From contig CBDUXT010000020.1 of assembly GCA_965371245.1 (NCBI GenBank), positions 1 to 64,000 of the forward strand: a stretch of 64,000 nucleotides of DNA. Direction: 5' to 3'. Both the position numbers and the translations under genes were made by a program. Position 1 is the first letter of the stretch, and each line of letters starts with the position of its first letter. The DNA comes from CBDUXT01 sp965371245. Lineage in GTDB: Bacteria; Planctomycetota; Phycisphaerae; UBA1845. Below the pieces are notes generated by a model that saw nothing but the letters and a program-made list of their open reading frames with translations, was not told the origin of the DNA and did not search any database. This document shows, one piece after another, positions 26,627 through 35,253 of the stretch.

Positions 26627-28048
26627 CTAGGCGTTGGCCGAAAAACACGCCTGTTCCCCTTTGCAATAGGCCTGCTCGTCGAGGTAGGCGTCGAATACGG
26701 CCGCCACGTTGCGCATCAGCACGCGCCCGAGCGGTCGAGTCAGGCGAACCACGTCGGCCTCGTCCACCGTGACCAGCCCGTCGCGCTCGAGTTCCCGCAT
26801 GATGGACATCTCTCGAGCGAAATAGTCGCTGAAGCAGACATCGAAGTGCGACTCCACATGGCACGGTTCGATCCGCGCGGCGCAGTACAGTTCGTTGATC
26901 ACCGCCTGGCGGACGCGATCATCAAAGGTAAGGCGTTTGCCGCGCTCGACCGGGCTCTTTCCGCCTTCGATGCAGGCAACGTAGCGATCCAGCTCCTTGA
27001 CGTTCTGCAGGAAGCCGACGTCCGGAAGATGGCTGATGGAGGACACGCCCGCTCCCAAGAGCCGCAGACCACCGCCGGTGGTCATGCCCTGGAAGTTTCG
27101 CTGTGTCGTTCCGTCGGCCATTCCTTTGGCCAGCGCCTCGTCGGCGCGTGCGAAGTGGTCGAGCCCGACGAACTGATACCCCGCCTCCTCGAACAGCGCC
27201 AGCCCGATCAGGAACATCTCCAGCTTGGCTTCGCTGTCGGGAAGCTTGGTGTAGTCCATGCCGCGCTGCGTGGCAATTTTTTCGGGTATTTGGGCGTAGT
27301 GGTAATAAGCGATACGGTCCGGCGAGAGCTGGATCGTCTGCTCCACCGTCTCGCGGATGGTGTCGGAGGTCTGATAGGGCATGCCGTAGATCAGGTCGAA
27401 GTTGACGCTGCCGAAGCCCAGCTCGCGACACTCGGAGACCACGTCGCGAACCATCTCGTAGGGCTGGATCCGTCGAACGTGTTTTTGAACCTGCTCGTCG
27501 AAATCCTGCACCCCCATGGAGACCCGGTTGAACCCCAGCCGACGCATGCAGCGAAGCCCTTTGGATGTGGTCGTCCGAGGATCGATTTCCATGGCGACTT
27601 CGGCATCACCCGCCACGTCGAAGGCACTCATCACCGCGCCGTGGACCTGCTCGAGCTGCTCGACCGACAGATAGGTGGGGCTCCCACCTCCGTAATGGAT
27701 CTGACGTAGCGGCCGGCGCTGGATCGAACCCGCCAGTCGGTGAATCTCGGTCACTAGTGCCGCCACGTACCGATCCGTCCGCCGGCTCGCTCCTTCAAAG
27801 TCACGGTGCTGAATGACCTTGTTACAAGCGCAGAACTTGCACAGTGCCTCGCAAAAGGGGATGTGCAAATACAAGGACAGGTCGTACCCCGGGGCTTGCT
27901 TGTCGGCGTCGCGGATGATCGCGGCAGCGCCGTCGGCGTTCAGATCGTGCCACCAGGTTGGCATTGGATAGGACACGTGACGGGGCAACGACAGCCCGGC
28001 GTACCGGCGAAAGACTTCGATATCGATGTCACCGATCGATGCGATCAT
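26627..28048 (-). CDS. hemN: Oxygen-independent coproporphyrinogen III dehydrogenase
   Basis: Radical-SAM enzyme that converts coproporphyrinogen III to protoporphyrinogen IX without oxygen. The motif FCEALCKFCACNK is the CxxxCxxCxC form of authentic HemN rather than of HemW/HutW relatives, and HYGGGSPTYLSVEQL follows. ATG 28048 gives 473 aa; a longer frame only adds antisense-like residues. The start overlaps the stop of the hemH-hemA fusion (ATGA). This enzyme implies the protoporphyrin branch and low-oxygen competence. Confidence 0.96.
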   Translation of the reverse strand: MIASIGDIDIEVFRRYAGLSLPRHVSYPMPTWWHDLNADGAAAIIRDADKQAPGYDLSLYLHIPFCEALCKFCACNKVIQHRDFEGASRRTDRYVAALVTEIHRLAGSIQRRPLRQIHYGGGSPTYLSVEQLEQVHGAVMSAFDVAGDAEVAMEIDPRTTTSKGLRCMRRLGFNRVSMGVQDFDEQVQKHVRRIQPYEMVRDVVSECRELGFGSVNFDLIYGMPYQTSDTIRETVEQTIQLSPDRIAYYHYAQIPEKIATQRGMDYTKLPDSEAKLEMFLIGLALFEEAGYQFVGLDHFARADEALAKGMADGTTQRNFQGMTTGGGLRLLGAGVSSISHLPDVGFLQNVKELDRYVACIEGGKSPVERGKRLTFDDRVRQAVINELYCAARIEPCHVESHFDVCFSDYFAREMSIMRELERDGLVTVDEADVVRLTRPLGRVLMRNVAAVFDAYLDEQAYCKGEQACFSANA

Positions 28049-30390
28049 GGCGTGCCGCTCCCCACGGCGTCCGTGGCCAAGCCTTCCGGCGATGGGGGTG
28101 CGTGCCGTCGCGCCGTCCGGCCGTCCGGACCCATGGCGTAGGTGCATACGTTGTCCGTTGCCATCGACGCCGGAACTGGCTCGTCGGAGCCTCGAACGTG
28201 ATTCTCAATCGCGGTCTCGACCGTCGCCACCGCCGACGCGAACCCATCCGCTCGGCACAGATCATCAGCGAAGGCGCTAACATGGTCTTCCAGTTGATCG
28301 GCGGCGAACAGCGTCACACCGGGCAACACGGCCACACCATCGGTGGAACCAAACAGGTTGAAGTCGAAGATGGTCAACGGACGGTCCACCCAATCACGGG
28401 CGCCTTGGAGCTGCTGGGCACACAGGATCGGGTCATCCCGATCAACGCCAAAGACCACCACGTCGGCACTTTGAATACCGCGAAGAACCCGAGGCTCGCC
28501 GTACGATTGGACGCGGATCCGCCGCCCGTGGCCAATCGCCTTGCGCAGCAGCTTGACCTGCCCGCCATGCTTGTGCCCTCGGTAATAAAGGCTCAACTGT
28601 TTGTCGGGCACATCGAACTCATCCCGCAGGACGCGCAGCACCGAGGCCGACGTGGTCGAACCGCCCACCACCACGATCCGGCTGCGCGCCAAGTCCAGTC
28701 CCTCATCCTCGATGACACGCGACAGCGCCGCGAAGCAGTAGTCGGGAGCATACGCGCTCCAGGAAGACTCGTTTCGTAGCGTCCGCTGGAAGGAGCGTGC
28801 GTCGTCGGCCACCTGGTCGGTTAACGTGCCGGCGGTCCCGGCGCGGCAGGCGAGCCGGTGGGCCGCGTCGAGCTGGTCCAACACGTCACGTTCACCGGGG
28901 AGCCCGCTGTTCAGACCCACGGAGGTCCGCAACAGATGATGCCACGCCTGGGCTCCCAAAAGCGTGTTGACGACGAGGCCTTCGGGCTCCGATTGACCAA
29001 AGAGCCAGCCGCGAACCGCGGCAACCGCCTCGGCCCGCGCCTCGAGGTCGTCACGGTCGTCGAGCCAACCGTAGAGTTCAAACCGATGACAGGTGTTCCA
29101 AAGCCACGCCTCTTTGAGTCCCGCGTCATCCTGAATGGTCCGCAGCAGGCCGGGCACGGCGCACTGCGAGCGCTTCACGCCGCGAAGGCCTTCCACGGTG
29201 CTACCCGCCAGACGCGGTCCGCGACCGGAACCCAATCGCGCATCGAGCGAAGCACCGACCATCAGGAACCCCCGCAAACTTCCGCGCGGTGATGCGACGT
29301 CCGGTCGAGTCGTCTGGGTGGAACGAACCTTCGGAACAGCGCAACCCATCGGCCTCGGTCCCCGTAGCACAAGCTGCTTGAGTGCCGAGATGAACCGGCT
29401 CGACGCGTTCAGGGCCGGACTGAGGAACAGTTCGCCGCCGGCGTCCTCGACCATCGCGCGGTAGCGGAGGTCGATCTCCTCGAGGGTCTCAAGGCAGTCG
29501 GTGGTGAAGCTGATCGGACAGATCAAGATGCGCTTCTCGCCGCCGCGGACCAACGCCCGCAGCACCTCGTCGGTGTAGGGCTTGAGCCACGCGACGGGGC
29601 CAAAGCGACTCTGATACGCCAGGGACATTCTGTCGGGCGCCCAGCCCATGCGGTGGGCCACCAGGGCGGCGGTGCGCGCCACGTGCCGGGGGTAGGGATC
29701 ACCCCGTTTGACGTAGGAGGTCGGCAACCCGTGCGTGGAAAAAAGCAGATAGGTGTCGTCCGGGGAAAGTCCGTGTGCCCCGGCGTACTCCTCGAGCAGT
29801 TCCGTCTGGGCGTTGACGTATCCGTGGTCGTCGTACCAGGTGGTCCGCACGGTGACGTCGAACTGCGGGCTCTCCCGCTTCAGATAATCGTACACCACCT
29901 GAAGCGCCGTCCCGGTCGTCGGCCCGCTGAACTGGGGATACATCGGCAGCACAACCAGGTGCCGGATGTCGGCGGCCTCGACCTCGCGCAGCGTCTCCAC
30001 GATGCCGGGCCGGCCGTAGCGCATCGCCGAAAAAACCCGCCAGCCGCGCGGCAGTGCCGCTTCCACGGCCGTAGCCTGCGCGTCGGCGATCGTCTTGAGC
30101 GGAGAGCCCTCCTCCGTCCAGATGCGCCGGTACATTTCGGCTGAAGCCGGTGCGCGGAGCGTGGCGATCGTCCGACCCAGCGGTCCGGTCAGCCAGCCGA
30201 GCCCCTTGGGCAGGTGGATGACCGCCGGATCGCGGAGAAACTCGTTGAGGTACCGCCGCACGGCCGGTACCGACGGTTCGTCCGGGGTGCCGAGATTGAT
30301 CAACATGACACCCCGTCGGCGCGAGGACGCCTCCTGCGTCTGCTCCGTGCGGGCCACGTCGCTTACCATCTGCGAAAGCAGTCTGTGCAT
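28045..30390 (-). CDS. hemH-hemA: Ferrochelatase - glutamyl-tRNA reductase fusion
   Basis: One chain of 781 aa. Residues about 29-345 are a ferrochelatase: MLINLGTPDEP, FSTHGLP (catalytic His, about 220) and DCLETLEEIDLRY (catalytic Glu, about 300). After an Arg/Pro/Thr-rich linker, residues about 374-735 resemble glutamyl-tRNA reductase: the nucleophilic Cys is in LWNTCHRFELYGW (about 433) and SVGLNSGLPGERDVLDQL matches the following family helix. This half is divergent: HKTAP is missing, the NADPH motif reads VVVGGSTTSAS instead of GxGxxG, and the C-terminal dimerisation region is short. GGGAGAAAGG before ATG 30390 fixes the start. No other hemA is in this cluster. Confidence 0.9.
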   Translation of the reverse strand: MHRLLSQMVSDVARTEQTQEASSRRRGVMLINLGTPDEPSVPAVRRYLNEFLRDPAVIHLPKGLGWLTGPLGRTIATLRAPASAEMYRRIWTEEGSPLKTIADAQATAVEAALPRGWRVFSAMRYGRPGIVETLREVEAADIRHLVVLPMYPQFSGPTTGTALQVVYDYLKRESPQFDVTVRTTWYDDHGYVNAQTELLEEYAGAHGLSPDDTYLLFSTHGLPTSYVKRGDPYPRHVARTAALVAHRMGWAPDRMSLAYQSRFGPVAWLKPYTDEVLRALVRGGEKRILICPISFTTDCLETLEEIDLRYRAMVEDAGGELFLSPALNASSRFISALKQLVLRGPRPMGCAVPKVRSTQTTRPDVASPRGSLRGFLMVGASLDARLGSGRGPRLAGSTVEGLRGVKRSQCAVPGLLRTIQDDAGLKEAWLWNTCHRFELYGWLDDRDDLEARAEAVAAVRGWLFGQSEPEGLVVNTLLGAQAWHHLLRTSVGLNSGLPGERDVLDQLDAAHRLACRAGTAGTLTDQVADDARSFQRTLRNESSWSAYAPDYCFAALSRVIEDEGLDLARSRIVVVGGSTTSASVLRVLRDEFDVPDKQLSLYYRGHKHGGQVKLLRKAIGHGRRIRVQSYGEPRVLRGIQSADVVVFGVDRDDPILCAQQLQGARDWVDRPLTIFDFNLFGSTDGVAVLPGVTLFAADQLEDHVSAFADDLCRADGFASAVATVETAIENHVRGSDEPVPASMATDNVCTYAMGPDGRTARRHAPPSPEGLATDAVGSGTP

Positions 30391-30534
30391 GTGCCCTTTC
30401 TCCCACGCGATGCGTTCGCGTTCGGAGGTGTGGATACCGCTGTCCGCGCCGCACGCGGGGCCGAAGACCACCGGTAGAATCAGCAGGGAAGCCCCGCCGT
30501 TTCTTGCGCACGGCGACACGGGACGAAGTACGGT

Positions 30535-31077
30535 TCAGGCGGGTGGGGCACGAAGTGAGAAGAGGCCGACGGCCAGCAGCCAGTCGTGAGGACGGACATC
30601 ATCAACGCAGATGCCGTCCGTGGAATGTGTGACAAGCTGGCGGCACTTGAACGGCGACGTTGCCGCGCCCAAAGCCTCGCCCAACGCCCGGCGGACCGGA
30701 CGCAGGCTTGCCACCAGGCAGGTGGCAGCCACCAGCGCAGCCGTGTCGGCCACCAACGTCGGATCGTGGACGGGGCGCACCACGTCCACGTGCAACAACC
30801 CAACGACCATACAAATGGCCACGATCGACCGGCGGTCCGTCGGCAACGGAAAGAAAGCCGGATCGTTGATCTTCAGGACGAAAAACAGCACGACCAGGGT
30901 CAGCCCGGCGCACCGGCCGACCGGCTCAAACGCGAAGCCGTTCGAAAAAAGCGCCTGCCACGCGCCCAAGAGCGCCGGAGCATGAGCCAGCGCCATCGTC
31001 AACCAGAGCAGACGCCGCATGTCCGGCAGGAACGATCGAAGACGGGCTGACAAGCTAGATGACACGTAGCCAATCAC
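30535..31077 (-). CDS. Hypothetical membrane protein upstream of hemH-hemA
   Basis: A 180-aa protein with about four hydrophobic helices (LLWLTMALAHAPALLG, CAGLTLVVLFFVL, SIVAICMVVGLLHV, TAALVAATCLVASL). No family recognised. GTG 31077 or ATG 31020 may be the start. It is 144 bases ahead of the fusion on the same strand, so it may be the first gene of that transcript. The C-terminal 50 residues look poorly folded and the frame might be shorter in reality. Confidence 0.5.
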   Translation of the reverse strand: MIGYVSSSLSARLRSFLPDMRRLLWLTMALAHAPALLGAWQALFSNGFAFEPVGRCAGLTLVVLFFVLKINDPAFFPLPTDRRSIVAICMVVGLLHVDVVRPVHDPTLVADTAALVAATCLVASLRPVRRALGEALGAATSPFKCRQLVTHSTDGICVDDVRPHDWLLAVGLFSLRAPPA

Positions 31078-31344
31078 TTAGAGGGGACACATTACCGCGT
31101 ACTGTCAACATCGGTCGCGTTCCCGGGAAACTCAAGGCATTCAGGCGCCACCCGCGGCGACGAACCCAAAGACGACGACCATCGTAACCCGCCCGCGGCG
31201 ACCATGTCGAGCCATGCCCAGTGAGAACCCGATCGTAACCCGCCGGCAACCCCTGCTACCGGCGGACGACTGCGGGACACCGAGCAATTGTCGTGCCAAA
31301 AGTGGAAAGATAGGCTCGATCCGGCTAATCGAGCGGCGAGGGAA

Positions 31345-31467
31345 TCATGGGCCAACCCCGTCCATGAGTGCTTCCAGAACCCCAACCCGTTGATGAACAT
31401 TCCAGAGAAACAAGAGCAAGCCCAGAATCGCGACGACGAGGATTCCTACCGTAGCCTTGTCCTTCAT
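31345..31467 (-). CDS. Single-pass membrane peptide (40 aa)
   Basis: Too short for routine gene finding. ATG 31467 overlaps the stop of the preceding gene as ATGA, so it should be translated by coupling. The product starts MKDKATVGILVVAILGLLLF: a short charged start, one hydrophobic helix and a 20-residue amphipathic tail. Position, coupling and composition together support a real gene, the third of an operon with two unfamiliar exported proteins. Function unknown. Confidence 0.65.
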   Translation of the reverse strand: MKDKATVGILVVAILGLLLFLWNVHQRVGVLEALMDGVGP

Positions 31468-32459
31468 TTGAGGCGCTCCAGCCCCTTGACGAGCATCTTT
31501 TCAAAGATGCGCTTTTCCATCGCCTCGGTCTTGGCTTCCTTGCCCTTCTCGGACTTGCGACGCTGGTAATCTCTTAGCTTCTTGGATCGCGAAAGAATCT
31601 TGCCCGCCACGGCGGCCTTCGGTTTCGACAGCTTGTTCTTATCGACGAACTTCCGGACGTAGATGTCCCACTCGTCCTCTTCTTCCGCAGTTTCCTTAGA
31701 AACGAACTCTGGATGTCGCGCTCTCCACCTTTGGGCCTTTTTCTCTTCTAGGTCAAGCAGCCTGGCAAGGCTGATGCCCCTCATCTCGCTTCGCTTCTTG
31801 AGGACCGCAAGACTCGGCTCAAGACCCAATCCATACCGTTTCAATAGCCATTCTTCTTCGCCGACGATTGACACTCCATCCCACCAGTAATTGTTGCCAT
31901 CACGCAATCTCATGCGACTTCCGACTTGAGCGCCGATATCCTCCAGACCAAACGGCTCCTGGCGGTGGCTCGGCTGGTCGAAGGATTGATGGGTAATTGT
32001 AAGCGTCTTAATCAGTTCACCTTTCTGATAGATTCTCCCATCCGACATCTCACGCGTCTCGCCCTTATGGTAATACTTCCCATCTGGGTGAGTCACCATG
32101 GCGTCCAGGATTGGGAACACAGGAGGAACGTTTGAGCGACGATAGATCAAATAGTTATCTCCCTCTCTTAACCACACATAGCTGTCAATGAGCGCTTTGT
32201 AGTGCGTTCCTTGGTAGTTGTGGTGAAACCTCTCGGGCGAGTCCTCAGTTCCTTCCAGGTTTCTCACGATGGATTCGTAGTCCTTATGATGAAAACCTTG
32301 GTCGTCACCCAACGACGTCTCTCTGATGGTATCTCCGGCATACTCAGTCACAAATCTCTCTATAGGCAATCCTGGAAACTCTACTGTCCACTCAATACGA
32401 GCAGTTTTGAACGGCGGAATCAAACATAGGACACTGCCGAGTACCCAAGAGACAGCCAT
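31464..32459 (-). CDS. Hypothetical exported protein with basic C-terminus
   Basis: No family recognised. ATG 32459 is preceded by AGGGAGGTGATC, a near-perfect ribosome site, and gives 331 aa. The start (MAVSWVLGSVLCLIPPF) is signal-like. The middle is rich in Tyr, Gly and Asp (e.g. DGKYYHKGETREMSDGRIYQ). The last 100 residues are strongly Lys/Arg/Glu-rich and probably helical or coiled. Base composition is visibly less GC-rich than the flanking genes. It follows the cysteine-rich gene by 55 bases and overlaps the 40-aa membrane peptide. Confidence 0.7.
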   Translation of the reverse strand: MAVSWVLGSVLCLIPPFKTARIEWTVEFPGLPIERFVTEYAGDTIRETSLGDDQGFHHKDYESIVRNLEGTEDSPERFHHNYQGTHYKALIDSYVWLREGDNYLIYRRSNVPPVFPILDAMVTHPDGKYYHKGETREMSDGRIYQKGELIKTLTITHQSFDQPSHRQEPFGLEDIGAQVGSRMRLRDGNNYWWDGVSIVGEEEWLLKRYGLGLEPSLAVLKKRSEMRGISLARLLDLEEKKAQRWRARHPEFVSKETAEEEDEWDIYVRKFVDKNKLSKPKAAVAGKILSRSKKLRDYQRRKSEKGKEAKTEAMEKRIFEKMLVKGLERLK

Positions 32460-32514
32460 GATCACCTCCCTGTAACGGTTCGGCCTGAGGACGAAATCGG
32501 TCCCCTTGCACGCA

Positions 32515-33021
32515 TCATTCGGTCTGACAGCCTGATGAGTCGCCACAGCACCCGTCTCCACCAGGCCCGCACACCCATTCCTGTGCTCGCCGATACCACG
32601 CCGGATCGTCTAGGCTCCACGTGCACTCACACATCCCGTTGTCGCAAAGAAAGCCGCAGCCTGGGAATGGTTTACATAGGGTCAGATAGCTGCAGGGAAC
32701 CATGTCGTCTACGCGGCAACACGACGGCGAGCCTGATCCATTGTCCATACATTCCATCTGTGTCTCTATAGGAGTCAAAGCTTCATACGGGATGGGAATT
32801 ACCTTTTCCATGTCGCAGAGTTGATGGGGGGGGCATTCGCATTCCTGCCAACCCCCACAGCCGGAACTCGTTGATTGCCACCCACAAACCTCGTTCTCTT
32901 CGCAAGCGCACTGGAACTCGTCCAGCGTCGTCTTCGTCTTCGTCATCGCTTCAGTTGCCGGCAGAGAGATCGCGGCGCACACCCAAACAACCCCTGCCAC
33001 AAGTGTCACTAACTTCCTCAT
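32515..33021 (-). CDS. Secreted cysteine-rich protein (20 Cys)
   Basis: ATG 33021 follows CAGGGAGG and gives 168 aa: a clear signal peptide (MRKLVTLVAGVVWVCAAIS, cleavage near ATEA) and a mature part of about 140 residues with 20 cysteines in spaced pairs (CACEENEVC, CECPPHQLC, SCC, CDNGMCEC, CC). Such content implies many disulfides or a metal-rich fold outside the cytoplasm. No known family comes to mind. It is the first gene of a three-gene operon with its own promoter at 33220-33247. Composition differs from the surrounding genes. Confidence 0.75.
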   Translation of the reverse strand: MRKLVTLVAGVVWVCAAISLPATEAMTKTKTTLDEFQCACEENEVCGWQSTSSGCGGWQECECPPHQLCDMEKVIPIPYEALTPIETQMECMDNGSGSPSCCRVDDMVPCSYLTLCKPFPGCGFLCDNGMCECTWSLDDPAWYRRAQEWVCGPGGDGCCGDSSGCQTE

Positions 33022-33399
33022 CAAATGCCTCCCTGACCGAACCGAAGAAGATTGTCCGCGAGCCTGCAAGCCCGCGAGGCGAGATGCCGCCGGAAAACCC
33101 AGCCGTGTGGAAGGACACCTTGAGGAATGCGAAGCAATCCGCCCACGAGCGTCCCTCAGTTTGCCGACCAGAGCAACTCTTGTCAGCCTGAACTCAGTCT
33201 AGCTCAAAGTACCAGTGGAAGTATAGCGGGTGCCGCGAGCGCGTCAAGGCGCAAATGCGATGTTGCATCGAAACGCAATAGCGCGAAATTAAAGCAGGTC
33301 TCGCCTCACGCCGAGGACGTAGATTGGCTATTTTGATGTAACATTCAGGCGCAATGCCTCCTAGTTTCACGACGTCCTGTGCCGGTTGGGTCTTGCGCC
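33022..33399. other. Intergenic region and leader of the cysteine-rich operon
   Basis: No gene is seen in these 378 bases. The part next to the cysteine-rich gene is a leader of about 190 bases after the predicted start of transcription. The rest, towards the M14 gene, is relatively AT-rich and holds the promoter. Confidence 0.6.
33220..33247 (-). promoter_or_regulatory. Promoter of the cysteine-rich operon
   Basis: Minus strand TTGACG (33247-33242), 16-base spacer, TATACT (33225-33220): five of six matches in each box. It points at the 20-cysteine gene and gives a start near 33213. Confidence 0.7.
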
Positions 33400-35253
33400 C
33401 TACCCCAACGGAACGGCCCGGCTGATGGTGCCACCCTTCTGCGACTTGTACTCCACCGTCATCTGGCCCGTGCCCCGGACCAGCCAGCGGAACAGCCGCG
33501 TGCCGTGCTGACCGATCCCGCGATCAACCCAGATCCGCTCCGGCTCACGCGGAGTCAGCGTCATGGCCGGGTCGAACCACGTGCGGACCGTTCCCGAGGC
33601 GAGGACCTCCCCAGCGCCCCGCAGCGTGATCTGATCCCGCGGGCCGAGCTTCTTCACGGCCGACACGCCACTGACCGATGGGATGGCGGCGCCGTTGGCC
33701 ACCTGAACCGTCACCTGCCAAACGCCTCCGTCCAGCGGCTTCACCTCGACGCGCGAGAAGGAAAGCCTGGGCATCTGCTCGGCATGGTACATGGTGAAGG
33801 CGAAGTTGCGGTGACAGAGTTCCTCGAGCATGAAGACAGGCGGGACGCGCGAGGCGTACTTGTTCCAGCCGCCGATCAAGATCTCGCCGTAGGTCGGATG
33901 GTTGTACGGCTTGAGCGGGACGAAGAGATGCTCGAACTGAAGCAGATCGCCGAACTTGAACCGCTGCTCGGTTCTCGTCCAGTCGCCCTCCTTGCCGTAG
34001 TACGACTGGGCGTTGGACCACAGCTCGTTGGTGAAGCTGAAGATACCCAGCCCCTCGGCCGTCCAATTCACGAAACCGCCGTGGACCGTGTACAGATCGC
34101 GCCAGATGACCATGTAGCGGTAGTAGGGAAGAATGCGCTCGCCGGTCCGCCCGATCTCGTCATAGACCGCCCGATCCGACCTGGGATAAAACCCTTCGCG
34201 CGCCTGAGCGCCGGGACCGCGAAGAATCATCCCGCCGGCGTTGTGATAGGACTGCACCGCGGCGATGTTGGGGCGATCCAGGATCAACCGACCAATGGCG
34301 GCCGGCTCCGGGTAGCTGAACGGGTACTCGCCGGCGCCGCGCTGAATGTAATCGGGCATCCAGCCGGAGGGCCAGTTGCGATTCATGTCGTACCCGCCGG
34401 GCGTGTCCTCGTTGATGCGCCCGTCGCCGTCGTTGTCGATCCCCTCGGAGCCGAGGCGCATCCACTCGCCCTTCTCGTCGGCGCCCACGCGCTCGAACAC
34501 ACGCGGATCCTTCGCGGACCGGCGATAGCGCCCGTCCGGATGCTTCTTCCACATCTGCGTGATGAACCCGTCTCCGTCGAGGTCGTCGTAGCCGTCCTCG
34601 TCGAACAGACCGTCGTAGTCGTTGTCCGTGGGCTTCTTGCCGCTACGAGACGAACTCGACGTGTTGGGCGCGTCGAACCAATGAGCGCGCCCATCGGGGT
34701 TCACGCTCAGCAACACATAGAAAGCGTTTCGGTCCATCAGCTTGGTGAGCTTCTCGACCACGCCGTAGCTCTTGGTGAGGTACCACACCGTGTAGAGACA
34801 CACCTCGCTGCCCTGGACTTCGTTGCCGTGGACGTTGGCCTCGATGTACATGGCCGGCTTGTCGCGATCGCTGCCCGTCCTGGCGTTGTTGATCGTGATG
34901 ACCCAAAGGTCGCGCCCTTCGCTGCTCTTCCCGATGGATTCGAGCGTGAGAAACTCGGGATAGGCCGCGACGAGGCGTTGGGCGGCATCGACCATCTCCT
35001 CGTAGTTGTAGAAGCGGTCGAACGTCAGATTCACGCGGCTCGGGTTGTTTTGTTGGGCAGTAGCCGCGTGGGGCGCACCAACGAGCCCGGCGACGGCTAC
35101 ACAAAGACTCAGGCTGATCTGGTTTAGAGCATTTCCCGTTTTAGCATGCCGGGTCCACCGCCCTTCGCGACCCATCAATCGGCGAGAGACCGCGCGGGCT
35201 GAAGCCCGCGGCTCGGAACACAGAAACAGGAAATGTTTTAGTATGCGCCGCAT
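33400..35253 (-). CDS. M14 zinc carboxypeptidase with calcium-loop insertions (active)
   Basis: Secreted metallocarboxypeptidase of 617 aa. All key residues are present: zinc ligands His and Glu in NVHGNEVQGSE, Asn-Arg in YDMNRNW, the third ligand in QSYHNAGG, and the catalytic Glu in FSFTNELW. Acidic DxDxDG-type loops (DNDYDGLFDEDG, DLDGDGFI, DNDGDGRIN) are inserted in the domain and probably bind calcium. A C-terminal beta domain follows. ATG 35253 shares its A with the upstream stop (TAATG) and has AAGGAGGG before it. Between the basic start and the signal helix (ISLSLCVAVAGLVG) lie about 28 residues that are translated family A repeat. Confidence 0.93.
   Translation of the reverse strand: MRRILKHFLFLCSEPRASARAVSRRLMGREGRWTRHAKTGNALNQISLSLCVAVAGLVGAPHAATAQQNNPSRVNLTFDRFYNYEEMVDAAQRLVAAYPEFLTLESIGKSSEGRDLWVITINNARTGSDRDKPAMYIEANVHGNEVQGSEVCLYTVWYLTKSYGVVEKLTKLMDRNAFYVLLSVNPDGRAHWFDAPNTSSSSRSGKKPTDNDYDGLFDEDGYDDLDGDGFITQMWKKHPDGRYRRSAKDPRVFERVGADEKGEWMRLGSEGIDNDGDGRINEDTPGGYDMNRNWPSGWMPDYIQRGAGEYPFSYPEPAAIGRLILDRPNIAAVQSYHNAGGMILRGPGAQAREGFYPRSDRAVYDEIGRTGERILPYYRYMVIWRDLYTVHGGFVNWTAEGLGIFSFTNELWSNAQSYYGKEGDWTRTEQRFKFGDLLQFEHLFVPLKPYNHPTYGEILIGGWNKYASRVPPVFMLEELCHRNFAFTMYHAEQMPRLSFSRVEVKPLDGGVWQVTVQVANGAAIPSVSGVSAVKKLGPRDQITLRGAGEVLASGTVRTWFDPAMTLTPREPERIWVDRGIGQHGTRLFRWLVRGTGQMTVEYKSQKGGTISRAVPLG
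35181..35216. repeat. Repeat family A copy inside the M14 coding start
   Basis: Core CGCGGGCTTCAGCCCGCG with flanking GAGAGACCG and GCTCGG, the same element as 26399-26437 and 48308-48341. Here it lies in frame within the first 27 codons of the carboxypeptidase and encodes SEPRASARAVSRRL. Confidence 0.85.

Noticed and set aside
33379..35127. Open frame of 582 codons on the plus strand
   Set aside because: It is antisense to the active M14 carboxypeptidase, whose catalytic residues are all conserved on the other strand.
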